Of a stretch of 14,072 bases of DNA, positions 1-7,219 are shown piece after piece; position 1 is the first letter of the stretch; the number at the start of each line of letters is the position of its first letter. A program made the position numbers and the translations under genes. Origin of the DNA: Christensenella sp. UBA1252 (GTDB taxonomy: Bacteria; Bacillota; Clostridia; Christensenellales; CAG-1252); contig DBVY01000024.1 of assembly GCA_002308575.1 (NCBI GenBank), positions 51,236 to 65,307 on the forward strand, in the 5' to 3' direction. Under the pieces are notes generated by a model that was not told where the DNA came from, made no database searches, and saw only the letters and a program-made list of their open reading frames with translations.

Positions 1-1739
1 TTTTCGGAAAGCAAGGAATAGCGCTCCTCTTTCGCCGCGAAAGCATATCGCGCAAAAGCCAGCGCAACAAAAGACGCCGAACAATGCGGAGAAAAATCCA
101 CGATACGGCCCGACGTTTCGTTTTTGCAAAACGTCTGCGGGACGGAATCTTCCGTATAGGACAAAGACGGCGAAAGAAACGCTTCCAACCTTGCGAGGTG
201 ATCTTCGGCGGGGATCAGATAATAATCGTTCTTCGTCAATTCGTAAGCGTCCGTCATCAAACAAAGAACGCCTCCTACGAGTTCCGCCGAATAATCCGCA
301 TCTTTGAACGGCGCGTAGCGATTGCCCGCCGCCAATACTTTATCCGCCGTGGCAACGACGCAGGAACGAAGCGCGGACGCAACCGTTTCTTTTTTCTCTT
401 TTTTCAGCGCGTCGTAAACCTGTTTAACGTTTGTGGAAAGATAGGCGACGCGCTCGCCTTGCGTATAAAAGGACATTAAAATCGCGGCGGCTTCGATCAA
501 ACGAGAAACGTTCTTTTTAAATAAGTACTCCTCGAATTTAATCGCCGCATACAATGGATAGTCTGCGTAATTCTTAAAATATTTTGATTTCTTTCTTTTT
601 GCGTTTTCGGAAAAGTCGCTTCCCGAAAAGATCGTTTTGTCATAAAAAGCGATCGATTCCTCAACGGCGGCGAGAACCTCCTCCGAAAAGGTTTCTCCCG
701 CATTCAAAGCGGACAAAAGGAACAAGAGCGGCGCCGCACGGTAACCCGCAAACGAAAAGGCACTCGAAGGATTCTTTTTAAGAACCTGCGCGCCCGTGAT
801 CGCGTCGCAAGCACAAAACGCACCGCGGAAAGGCCCTTCTTTTACAAATCGATCCGCCAGCACTCTTTCCGCACGCTTGAAAACGAGATCGCCTGCGATC
901 GTAAAACAAGTCAGATCATACGCTCCCTTTTCGCCCGTCACTTTTACTTTCTTTTCCCCGAAACCGTCAAGGGGCACCGAACACTCGCCCTCCTTAAACG
1001 GGATCTTCTCCGTTCCGACCTCAACGAATTCGCCTTGCGGCGCGCGAATCAAAAGGGTTTCGCCCGCGAAGCCGCAAAGACCGTACGCTCGGAGGTCGGG
1101 CGCGCCGAGCGCGATCGCTTTATCCTCGAATTCCCAACGACCGTTCGCCGTAAATAACGCGAATTCGTATTCGAAAGATTCTTGCGGTTCCAGTTTTGTC
1201 GCGGGAAAATTAAAAAGGATCTCGCCCCTATCGTTTTTCTTAACGCCGCGTTCCAACGAATAAGAAGGAATCGTTCCTTTCGTCATCAAAAGCGCGATGA
1301 TGGGCCCCGAACCCGCGTTTCGAATCGGATATACGTATGAAAATTCGCCGCCTACGCGAACGTGCGCATGCAAACGCCGCTTAACGGCGATCTCGGAATC
1401 CGCGCCGCCATCGTTAAAAGACGCAAAAAAGCCGACTTCTCCTTCTTCGAGAGAAATCGGCTTTTTCCCTTCGTTCGTGAAAACGTACGAAAAGAAGATC
1501 GCACCCTCCTTTTCCTGCACGGTAACCCTTGCGATGAGATCGGAGAAATAAAGAAATTCAGCTTTGAAAGCCTCTCCTTCGTATTCGCTTTTCAACAAAA
1601 AGTTATTTCCTGTCGGAAGCGCGAAATTCTTCCCTTTTACGAAACAAAAATCCGTCGGATCGCCCTCGATCGAGGCGCGCTCCACGCCAAACGTTGTTTT
1701 ATTGAAGTCAAGTACTATGCCGGCGCCTTTGAATTTCAT
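1..1739 (-). CDS. Protein of unknown function, 3' end outside window
   Basis: An open frame of 579 codons runs from ATG at 1739 to the window edge with no stop. I translated it by hand and it stays open throughout. The product starts MKFKGAGIVLDFNKTTFGVE, with no signal peptide, so it is probably cytoplasmic. Roughly the first 320 residues look beta-rich, with alternating hydrophobic and charged residues. The remainder looks alpha-helical and rich in aromatic residues (for example NYADYPLYAAIKFEEYLF). A beta-sandwich followed by a helical domain is a layout found in (alpha/alpha)6-toroid glycosidase-like proteins, but I see no diagnostic catalytic motif, so this is only a guess. The start ATG shares one base with the TAA stop of the upstream lipoprotein gene (TAATG) and has no nearby ribosome binding site, so translation is probably coupled. 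The gene is certain as an open frame; its function is unknown. Confidence 0.82.
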   Translation of the reverse strand, partial: MKFKGAGIVLDFNKTTFGVERASIEGDPTDFCFVKGKNFALPTGNNFLLKSEYEGEAFKAEFLYFSDLIARVTVQEKEGAIFFSYVFTNEGKKPISLEEGEVGFFASFNDGGADSEIAVKRRLHAHVRVGGEFSYVYPIRNAGSGPIIALLMTKGTIPSYSLERGVKKNDRGEILFNFPATKLEPQESFEYEFALFTANGRWEFEDKAIALGAPDLRAYGLCGFAGETLLIRAPQGEFVEVGTEKIPFKEGECSVPLDGFGEKKVKVTGEKGAYDLTCFTIAGDLVFKRAERVLADRFVKEGPFRGAFCACDAITGAQVLKKNPSSAFSFAGYRAAPLLFLLSALNAGETFSEEVLAAVEESIAFYDKTIFSGSDFSENAKRKKSKYFKNYADYPLYAAIKFEEYLFKKNVSRLIEAAAILMSFYTQGERVAYLSTNVKQVYDALKKEKKETVASALRSCVVATADKVLAAGNRYAPFKDADYSAELVGGVLCLMTDAYELTKNDYYLIPAEDHLARLEAFLSPSLSYTEDSVPQTFCKNETSGRIVDFSPHCSASFVALAFARYAFAAKEERYSLLSE

Positions 1740-4138
1740 TATGAAACCGTGTAATAAACCAAGAATACCTTTCCGCTCGAATACGAGATCGAAACGGACG
1801 AATGGAGTATATTCGTCAAAGCCTCTAAAACCTTACTCGAAGTGATTTGATACTCCGGTGAAGATTCGAATTCCATATAGCGGCTTTCCCCGTTAACGTA
1901 ATAACGAACGGCTTCGAGAAGATCTTGATCGTTTTCGATATAGAGGCTATGCCCCTTCGTCGTTACGACGCCTTGATAGTAGTTCACGTTTTCGCTCGCA
2001 ACGTTCACAACGCCTTGTGCGTTCTTGATAAACTCTTTATGCGTGTCGTAGAAAAGCGATTCGTCGACCATGAAGTAACGGTGCGAAACGAACTTCACGA
2101 CGTCCGGATCGCCGCCCTTGTTACGATCGATCTTATAATTGCCCCAAGTTGCGTCCACGGCGTACCATTTACCGTCGATCCTGACTTTGTTCCAAGCGTG
2201 GGCGACGGGTGAAGCGCCGTTCGTCGCATACCCCGTGATTTGATAACATTCGATGCCTTCGATACGGGCAAGGAGCATAAAGGCATAGGAAATGCCTTCA
2301 CAAACCGCCGCACCGTCGTTAAACACGCCTTCCGCGGAGAATGCGGACAAACGTTGCAAATAATTCTCTTTCAATGCATCCTTTAATTTTTTAACCGTAT
2401 CAATCGAATTGTCGTCGACAATCGCTTTCACCGCAGCGTGCATCGAAAGCGAGAACTCGTTCGAAGCCTTGGCAAGTTCAAGGTTTATGAAATTTTTCGC
2501 GGAGGTAACGTTGTCGTAACCGGACAAAGCGCCGACCGCAACGTACAAATTCAAAACCGAATTATCGTATTTGATACTGCCGGCAAGATAATCGTAGATC
2601 ACGTGCAACTTCTCGATCTCGCTCATACTGTCGGACAGATAAACTGTGCAGAAATTTCTCGCTTTGTTATAGACCGTAAGCGCGTCGCCGGTCGCGATCG
2701 GACGGTAGCCCGCCTCCGCCACGGCGAGAAGCTCTTTCATATTTCGAACCGAAACGCCCTGTTTCGAATCGATCGGAAGAGGCGAACCGTACTCGCGCTC
2801 ACCCAAAAGGCTGTAATGCGTTGAAAACACGGCGGGATCGTACTGATCGGAATTCGTGTAACCGGAAGAGATCGAATTGCCGGCGTTCACGTTTCCGACG
2901 ATGCAAGTTACGATCGAATCGGAACCGGATCTGCAAGAGATCCCGCAAGACCAAGGAATCGTCAAAGAGCTTTGGATCGAAGCAAGATACGCGTCGCCGT
3001 TATTCTGCAATTGCGACAAAACGCTCGAAGAAACGCCGACTTGCATTTCGGTATTTGCGCCTTCGTAAATCAAATATTGATAAAAATCAACGAACTCGGC
3101 TTTGTCTTCGATATACTTATCTGCGGTGTGCCCCATAAACGAATAGGTGTTCGTCAGGTAATTGCCGCTGGCGACCGCGTTCGGCGGCGACGCCTTTTCC
3201 ACGCTCGACGTTCCGCCCGAGCACTTGACGGTCGCGGTATGCTTATTGCGTTTATCACCCGGTGACGTGATCTGAACTTTCATCACGCCCGCGGAAAGCG
3301 ATTTTTCCGAGCCGTCGTACGTTACGGTATGCCTTCCGCCGCAATCGCAAGTAAACGTCACGTACACGTTCGGGCAGGAGATGTCGTAATCGATCTTAAC
3401 GTCTTGCGGCTTCGCGTTTGTATTTTTGATCTGAATCGTAAAATAATCGTAGTAACAAGCCTCATATTGATCCATTACGGCATAACAAAGCTCATAGAAA
3501 CCGGAAGGAAGCGTACAAAGATATTCCCCGTCGATCGCCACGGCGCTTGCCCCGTAACGGTTCGTCGTCGTCGCGATGGTTTCCGAGGTCAATCCCGCTC
3601 CGAATAAAGCTTGAAAATGCATATCCTCATGCGTTGCGGAGATCGAAAAATCGGATTCCGAAGCTTTGTCATAAACGAGAGGCGAGGTAAACGAAACGTA
3701 ATGCAATTCGTGAGTTCCTCCGCTTTGAGAACCGCTTCCGCCTTGAGAGCCCGAGCCTTGCTCACCGCCCTGCTCGTTTCCGCCCTGTTCTCCACCGGAA
3801 TTACCGCTTCCTTGTTCACCCGAACCCTGCTCGCCGCCTTGCTCGTTTCCGCTTTGAGAGCCGTTCCCTTGCTCACCCGAGCCGCCTTGTTCGCCTTGAT
3901 TTTCTTTTCCGCCCTGCTCTCCGCCGCTTTGTTCGCCGTCGCTTTGCTCTTCGCCTTGCTCTTTATTTCCGTTCGATCCATCGGAGGAATTGAGCGTTTG
4001 TTGATTCGTGCCGCTGAACAATCCCGTGATCGAATCGGCAAATAAGCTACAAGCCGACAAAGAAAAAGCAAGGATCGCGGCGAGCACAAGCCCGACCGCG
4101 ATAAGTAAGATCCTGTTATTCTTGTTTTTTGAATTCAT
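1739..4138 (-). CDS. Lipoprotein with transglutaminase-like (Cys-His-Asp) domain
   Basis: This 799-aa exported lipoprotein has a Lys/Asn-rich N-terminus, a hydrophobic stretch and the lipobox LSAC with Cys30, so it should be anchored to the outer face of the membrane. Residues about 50-142 form a low-complexity Gly/Glu/Gln/Ser/Asn linker. A beta-rich region follows (about 143-330, including a Cys-rich TCDCGG segment), then a mixed middle region. The transglutaminase-like core has Cys613 (in GAAVCEG), His647 (in VAHAWNKV) and Asp662 (in YAVDATWG), the full expected triad and typical surrounding motifs. About 135 residues follow the core. Such bacterial domains may crosslink proteins or act as cysteine peptidases; the substrate cannot be read from sequence. 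GGAGAG at 4143-4148 serves the ATG at 4138. The gene lies 27 bp after a pilin gene and overlaps the next gene by one base, suggesting one operon linked to pilus function. Confidence 0.93.
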   Translation of the reverse strand: MNSKNKNNRILLIAVGLVLAAILAFSLSACSLFADSITGLFSGTNQQTLNSSDGSNGNKEQGEEQSDGEQSGGEQGGKENQGEQGGSGEQGNGSQSGNEQGGEQGSGEQGSGNSGGEQGGNEQGGEQGSGSQGGSGSQSGGTHELHYVSFTSPLVYDKASESDFSISATHEDMHFQALFGAGLTSETIATTTNRYGASAVAIDGEYLCTLPSGFYELCYAVMDQYEACYYDYFTIQIKNTNAKPQDVKIDYDISCPNVYVTFTCDCGGRHTVTYDGSEKSLSAGVMKVQITSPGDKRNKHTATVKCSGGTSSVEKASPPNAVASGNYLTNTYSFMGHTADKYIEDKAEFVDFYQYLIYEGANTEMQVGVSSSVLSQLQNNGDAYLASIQSSLTIPWSCGISCRSGSDSIVTCIVGNVNAGNSISSGYTNSDQYDPAVFSTHYSLLGEREYGSPLPIDSKQGVSVRNMKELLAVAEAGYRPIATGDALTVYNKARNFCTVYLSDSMSEIEKLHVIYDYLAGSIKYDNSVLNLYVAVGALSGYDNVTSAKNFINLELAKASNEFSLSMHAAVKAIVDDNSIDTVKKLKDALKENYLQRLSAFSAEGVFNDGAAVCEGISYAFMLLARIEGIECYQITGYATNGASPVAHAWNKVRIDGKWYAVDATWGNYKIDRNKGGDPDVVKFVSHRYFMVDESLFYDTHKEFIKNAQGVVNVASENVNYYQGVVTTKGHSLYIENDQDLLEAVRYYVNGESRYMEFESSPEYQITSSKVLEALTNILHSSVSISYSSGKVFLVYYTVS
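3713..3991 (-). repeat. Degenerate coding repeat for Gly/Glu/Gln/Ser linker
   Basis: About 280 bases inside the lipoprotein gene are built from variants of short units encoding motifs such as GGEQG, GSGEQG and GGNEQ. The units vary in length and codon choice, so this is low-complexity coding DNA and not a perfect tandem array. It spans residues about 50-142, between the lipid anchor and the folded part. A tether that carries the domain through the cell wall is the simplest role. Confidence 0.8.
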
Positions 4139-4142
4139 AAAG

Positions 4143-4148
4143 CTCTCC
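4143..4148 (-). promoter_or_regulatory. Ribosome binding site of the transglutaminase-like lipoprotein
   Basis: Read on the minus strand, GGAGAG lies 4 bases before the ATG at 4138 (the GGAG core lies 6 bases before it). It shows that this downstream gene uses normal Shine-Dalgarno initiation, unlike the pilin gene just upstream. Confidence 0.7.
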
Positions 4149-4165
4149 GCGATAGAATCGAAATG

Positions 4166-4771
4166 TTATCTTTTATAACCTGATACGATCGTATCGTTAC
4201 TGATCTTATAGGTCATAACGACATATGGACTGGAAGAAGAATAATGGACATAAAAGAGGTACTGCAAGGAATAGATCCCATTACTGTTCTTTTTGATACT
4301 GACGGCGATCGTGTTCTTCTTACCTCCGTACGCATCGTCCTTATATACCGATGCATTTGACGACGGATCTTCACCGGACGGAGGATTATATCCACCTACG
4401 TTCTTTCCATCCACGGTTTTGTAGCTATCCATTACGTAATAACCGTACGAATTATCCGTATTCATATAATTCAAAACAACGTTCAAATTTGCAGAATTGG
4501 AAATATCGTAGGTTTTGACCGTGACGCCGTCGCTCTTCGTAACCGGATACTTATATTCTCCTAAATTCAAAAGATCTACGTAACCCTTCGCCATCGTTTT
4601 CGCATTGATCAAATAGGTTTCGTATTTCTTCTTTTCCGCGCGGCTCATCGTCTTACTGAGATTCGGCAAGGCAATAGAAGCTCCGATCACCATCAACGCC
4701 AAAACGACGATGATTTCGACGAGCGTAAATCCTTTTATGAACTTTTTGAAAAACATACGCGCTTTTTTCAT
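4166..4771 (-). CDS. Type IV prepilin-like protein, 201 aa
   Basis: The N-terminus MKKARMFFKKFIKG is a short basic leader. It is followed by the class III prepilin motif FTLVE and a hydrophobic helix (IIVVLALMVIGASIALPNL). Cleavage is expected after Gly14, leaving Phe15 as the N-methylated first residue and Glu19 as the conserved Glu+5. After the helix comes a charged alpha-1 extension (SRAEKKKYETYLINAKTMAKG) and a Ser/Tyr/Asn-rich globular domain without obvious disulfide pairs. Length and layout fit a major or minor pilin or a pseudopilin. The gene is divergent from another prepilin gene across a short spacer. No Shine-Dalgarno sequence precedes the ATG, and the best promoter match puts transcription start at or very near the A of this ATG. 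The transglutaminase-like lipoprotein gene follows 27 bp downstream. Confidence 0.93.
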   Translation of the reverse strand: MKKARMFFKKFIKGFTLVEIIVVLALMVIGASIALPNLSKTMSRAEKKKYETYLINAKTMAKGYVDLLNLGEYKYPVTKSDGVTVKTYDISNSANLNVVLNYMNTDNSYGYYVMDSYKTVDGKNVGGYNPPSGEDPSSNASVYKDDAYGGKKNTIAVSIKKNSNGIYSLQYLFYVHYSSSSPYVVMTYKISNDTIVSGYKR

Positions 4772-4777
4772 ATTATT

Positions 4778-4807
4778 ATAATAACATTATAATACCCTTC
4801 TTGTCAA
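4778..4807 (-). promoter_or_regulatory. Leftward promoter of the 201-aa prepilin gene
   Basis: On the minus strand TTGACA (4807-4802) is followed after 18 bp by TATTAT (4783-4778), five of six bases matching the -10 consensus. The predicted start is about 4771, the A of the ATG. Two perfect TATAAT hexamers also occur, at 4791-4786 and 4780-4775, with poor spacing to this -35 (10 and 21 bp). If the 4791-4786 element is used with a weak -35, the leader would still be only about 8 bases. Confidence 0.6.
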
Positions 4808-4822
4808 TATACTATATTGACA
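4802..4822. promoter_or_regulatory. Perfect 21-bp palindrome spanning both divergent -35 elements (candidate operator)
   Basis: The arms TGTCAATATA (4802-4811) and TATATTGACA (4813-4822) are exact reverse complements around a single C at 4812. Each outer end of the palindrome is a TTGACA hexamer, one for each divergent pilin promoter. The size and two-fold symmetry suit a dimeric helix-turn-helix regulator, which could cover both -35 elements at once. No regulator gene is visible in the window, so the binding protein is unknown. An alternative is that the symmetry only reflects two back-to-back consensus -35 regions, but the matching inner TATA flanks argue for more. Confidence 0.6.
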
Positions 4823-4845
4823 TAAAAACTCCGATGTGATATAAT
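4817..4845 (+). promoter_or_regulatory. Consensus extended -10 promoter of the rightward prepilin gene
   Basis: TTGACA at 4817-4822, a 17-bp spacer and TATAAT at 4840-4845 match the primary-sigma consensus exactly. TGA directly before the -10 supplies an extended -10 motif. The predicted transcription start is about 4852, one base before the ATG at 4853. This promoter lies inside the shared spacer with the leftward pilin gene, and its -35 is one arm of the palindrome. Confidence 0.82.
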
Positions 4846-4852
4846 GCTTTTG

Positions 4853-5302
4853 ATGAAAAGATTTTGCAAAACGTCTAAAAATCCCAAGGGCTTTACCCTT
4901 GTCGAATTGGTTGTCGTCATCGCGATCATAGGAATCATTGCCTCAATCGCGGTAGTTTCGTTGACGGCAGTCATGAAAAGCACGAAAAAGAAAGCCGCGG
5001 CAAACGCTTTGGAAGACTATTGGCGCATCACTTCGATCTATTTCAATCAAGTCAATCTCGGGTACGGAAGCTCAAGCCCCTCCGAATCTCAATTGAAGAC
5101 GCGGTTCCCGAGTGGCGTATTGCAAAAACTTACGACGTCCTCCCCTCAAAAAACGGATTTGACCGGAAACGGAAAGGTTTGGGTTCAATTTTCGGAAAAC
5201 TCGAAAAGTACAAAAAACAAATTCACAATCAAAAAAATCTATATCTGCATGAACAGCGAATACTATTACACAACGACCGGTTATTCGATCAGTAAATGGT
5301 AA
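4853..5302 (+). CDS. Type IV prepilin / pseudopilin-like protein, 149 aa
   Basis: The leader MKRFCKTSKNPKG precedes FTLVELVVVIAIIGIIASIAVV, a textbook prepilin N-terminus. Cleavage is expected after Gly13 and Glu18 is the Glu+5. A basic patch (KSTKKKAAANALEDYW) follows, then a small Ser/Thr-rich domain. It resembles small GspG/ComGC-sized pilins, but I cannot tell major from minor. An in-frame ATG also exists at 4844, but it sits inside the TATAAT -10 element, so I chose 4853. No Shine-Dalgarno sequence precedes either ATG, and the predicted start of transcription is at 4852-4853, which implies a leaderless mRNA. It is the only plus-strand gene in the window and ends at a bidirectional terminator shared with pilB. 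Confidence 0.92.
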   Translation: MKRFCKTSKNPKGFTLVELVVVIAIIGIIASIAVVSLTAVMKSTKKKAAANALEDYWRITSIYFNQVNLGYGSSSPSESQLKTRFPSGVLQKLTTSSPQKTDLTGNGKVWVQFSENSKSTKNKFTIKKIYICMNSEYYYTTTGYSISKW

Positions 5303-5316
5303 AAAAGTATTCACAT

Positions 5317-5348
5317 AAAAAACGCTCGACGATCGTCGAGCGTTTTTT
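5317..5348. terminator. Bidirectional intrinsic terminator between convergent genes
   Basis: A perfect hairpin has a GC-rich stem core CGCTCGAC paired with GTCGAGCG and a GATC loop. It is flanked by A6 on the left and T7 on the right. The U-tract works in both directions, so it can end the plus-strand pilin transcript (stop at 5302) and the minus-strand pilB transcript (stop at 5397). Confidence 0.92.
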
Positions 5349-5396
5349 TATTCCGCAACGATAACCGAAAGCGGAAACTTTTCTTTTTCGAACGGA

Positions 5397-7073
5397 TCAA
5401 ACGGAATAGATCGTTCTCATATACTCGTCGATGGACGTAATGCCCTCTTTGATTTTGAGTCTGACGTTTTCATCCATAAAGATCATACCCGTCTTTGCCG
5501 CGTACTCTCTGATCTCTTCGGTCGTTGCGTTTTTGGTAATCAATTCGCGAAGACCGGTATCGACGACCAAAACCTCGTGAATGGACGTTCTGCCCTTATA
5601 TCCGGTAAAGCCGCAGTTCGGGCAACCGACGGGACCGTAACACTCCTTCAAGGTAGGATCTTTTAAAATACGGCGTTGCGCTTCCGTGACCTCAACCTTC
5701 TTTTTGCATTTCGGGCAAAGCCTTTTTACAAGACGTTGCGCGAGAATACCGTTCATTGCGGCGGCGACGAGGTACGGAGGAACGTTCATATCGATCAAAC
5801 GAGCGATCGTTGAAGCCGCGTCGTTCGTGTGGAGCGTAGAAAGCACCAAGTGGCCCGTGATAGCGGCGCGCATTGCGATATCGGCGGTTTCGTTATCACG
5901 AATCTCACCGATCATAACGACGTCCGGGTCCTGACGAAGAATGGAACGAAGCGCGGATGCGAAGTCCAAACCGGCTTTATGGTTCGTTTGAACCTGATTG
6001 ATTCCGAAGACCTTCTTTTCGACAGGGTCCTCGATCGTCGTAACGTTGACCGTCGGCTTATTCAAATCCTGCAAAACGGTGTAAAGGGTCGTGGATTTAC
6101 CGGAACCGGTCGGACCCGTAACCAAAACGACGCCGTTCGGCGCTTCGCAAGCGTGCATGAATTTTTCCGCGTTTTGCGGAAGCATACCGAGGTCGGTCAA
6201 CTTGATATCGTTACCCATTGCGGTACCGAGCAAACGCAAAACGGCTTTTTCGCCATAGGTCGTGGGAAGCGTGGATACACGGATATCGATGAGTTCGCCG
6301 TCGAACGTGTAATCGAAACGGCCGTCGAGCGGGATACGCTTTTCCGCGATGTTCATATTGGAAAGGATCTTGATACGCGTGATCAAACTCTTGTGCGCGG
6401 TCGGCGTGATTCTCATATATTCCTGCAACGCGCCGTCGATACGCATTCGAATCAAAACGGTGTCGCGGAAAGGCTCGATGTGAATATCGCTGGCGTGGGT
6501 AACGAACGCTTGTTGGACGAGCGTGTTCAGCATCTTAACGATCGGGGCGCTGTCCACCCTGTCGTCAAGTTCGTTATTTCCCATTTGCGCCTGTTCTTGC
6601 GCCTCTTGTTGCGAAAGGTCTTCCGCCATCTTCTGTGCGGTCACGTTCGCATAATATTTTTCGATCGCGTCGTTGATCGCGGGCGCCGTTGCCAAAACGA
6701 AGCCGATATCCATACCGGACGCCATCTTGATATCTTCCGCCGCGTCCATATTGCTCGGATCGCGCATCGCAACGATCAATTTGTTCCGATCCATCTTGTA
6801 CGGAATGATCGTATGCTTGCGAGCGACTTTTTCAGGAACGAGTTTGATGATATCCGTATCCGTGATAAAGATCGCGCCCTCGATCAGAGGAACGTTCATG
6901 CGCTGGGCAAGCGCGGAAAGAATGTTCAATTCGGAAGTTACGTTTAAGGAGATTAAGATCTCGGCAAGACTCTTTTGCGGATTTGCGATCTGCACTTCTC
7001 TCGCCTGTTTCAGATCTTGCGGCTTTACGAAACCTTTTTGAAGTAAGATTTGACCAAGAGTAAGTTTGCTCAT
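5397..7073 (-). CDS. pilB: Type IV pilus assembly ATPase PilB (GspE/PulE family)
   Basis: This 558-aa cytoplasmic hexameric ATPase powers pilus extension. The N-terminal MshEN/GspE-N-type domain (about 1-150) starts MSKLTLGQILLQKGFV. The core carries Walker A GPTGSGKS at about 320-327, an Asp-box region (IEDPVE), Walker B DPDVVMIGEIRD at about 382-393 and a His-box TGHLVLSTLHTNDA at about 406-419. A zinc-binding tetracysteine (Cys453, Cys456, Cys484, Cys487) is complete; this feature separates GspE/PilB from the retraction ATPase PilT. Length is typical. An in-frame ATG at 7091 is possible, but the GGGAGG at 7078-7083 and the promoter start near 7099 favour 7073. It has its own promoter downstream of the prepilin peptidase gene and ends at a strong terminator, so it can form a single-gene transcript. 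The PilC platform gene that often follows is absent here. Confidence 0.97.
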   Translation of the reverse strand: MSKLTLGQILLQKGFVKPQDLKQAREVQIANPQKSLAEILISLNVTSELNILSALAQRMNVPLIEGAIFITDTDIIKLVPEKVARKHTIIPYKMDRNKLIVAMRDPSNMDAAEDIKMASGMDIGFVLATAPAINDAIEKYYANVTAQKMAEDLSQQEAQEQAQMGNNELDDRVDSAPIVKMLNTLVQQAFVTHASDIHIEPFRDTVLIRMRIDGALQEYMRITPTAHKSLITRIKILSNMNIAEKRIPLDGRFDYTFDGELIDIRVSTLPTTYGEKAVLRLLGTAMGNDIKLTDLGMLPQNAEKFMHACEAPNGVVLVTGPTGSGKSTTLYTVLQDLNKPTVNVTTIEDPVEKKVFGINQVQTNHKAGLDFASALRSILRQDPDVVMIGEIRDNETADIAMRAAITGHLVLSTLHTNDAASTIARLIDMNVPPYLVAAAMNGILAQRLVKRLCPKCKKKVEVTEAQRRILKDPTLKECYGPVGCPNCGFTGYKGRTSIHEVLVVDTGLRELITKNATTEEIREYAAKTGMIFMDENVRLKIKEGITSIDEYMRTIYSV

Positions 7074-7077
7074 AATG

Positions 7078-7083
7078 CCTCCC
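7078..7083 (-). promoter_or_regulatory. Strong ribosome binding site that fixes the pilB start
   Basis: GGGAGG on the minus strand lies 4 bases before the ATG at 7073. Starting instead at the ATG at 7091 would place this sequence inside the coding region and leave an 8-base leader with no ribosome binding site. Confidence 0.8.
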
Positions 7084-7105
7084 GTGCGCATATCGCGCGA
7101 GAAAT

Positions 7106-7134
7106 ATTATAACACATTAATAAACTTCTGTCAA
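7106..7134 (-). promoter_or_regulatory. pilB promoter, perfect consensus with extended -10
   Basis: On the minus strand TTGACA (7134-7129), a 17-bp spacer and TATAAT (7111-7106) match the consensus exactly, and TGT precedes the -10 (extended -10). The predicted start is about 7099, giving a 26-base leader with the GGGAGG site. This normal leader contrasts with the leaderless arrangement at the divergent pilin promoters. Confidence 0.85.
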
Positions 7135-7138
7135 GACG

Positions 7139-7160
7139 GGTATTTTTTACGCGAAATACC
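7139..7160. repeat. Short inverted repeat upstream of the pilB promoter
   Basis: GGTATTT (7139-7145) and AAATACC (7154-7160) form 7-bp arms around an 8-base centre, 4 bp upstream of the pilB -35. It could be a small operator or chance. On the minus strand, a T9 run (7170-7162) lies just before it and after a weak CGGTA/TACCG hairpin, so this gap might also hold an inefficient terminator for the prepilin peptidase transcript. Confidence 0.3.
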
Positions 7161-7219
7161 GAAAAAAAAACGAAGTTCTCGCCCGGCTTTTCACCGGTAT
7201 GTTACCGCTCTGTCGCCTC

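Noticed and set aside
84..1845. Several plus-strand open frames in the left 1.8 kb
   Set aside because: They overlap each other and lie opposite one uninterrupted minus-strand frame that reaches the window edge. Their translations are basic and motif-free.
3713..3991. Repeated units resembling a CRISPR or tandem array
   Set aside because: Units vary in length and sequence, there are no constant spacers, and the frame encodes a Gly/Glu/Gln linker.
4844..4852. ATG at 4844 as start of the rightward prepilin
   Set aside because: It overlaps the TATAAT -10 element, so a transcript from the perfect promoter cannot include it.
5829..6947. Long plus-strand open frame (372 codons) opposite pilB
   Set aside because: The minus strand encodes a PilB with all ATPase motifs. 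The plus-strand translation is Arg/His/Asp-rich without any domain and is an antisense shadow.
7074..7091. ATG at 7091 as start of pilB
   Set aside because: The strong GGGAGG site lies between it and the ATG at 7073, and no ribosome binding site precedes 7091.
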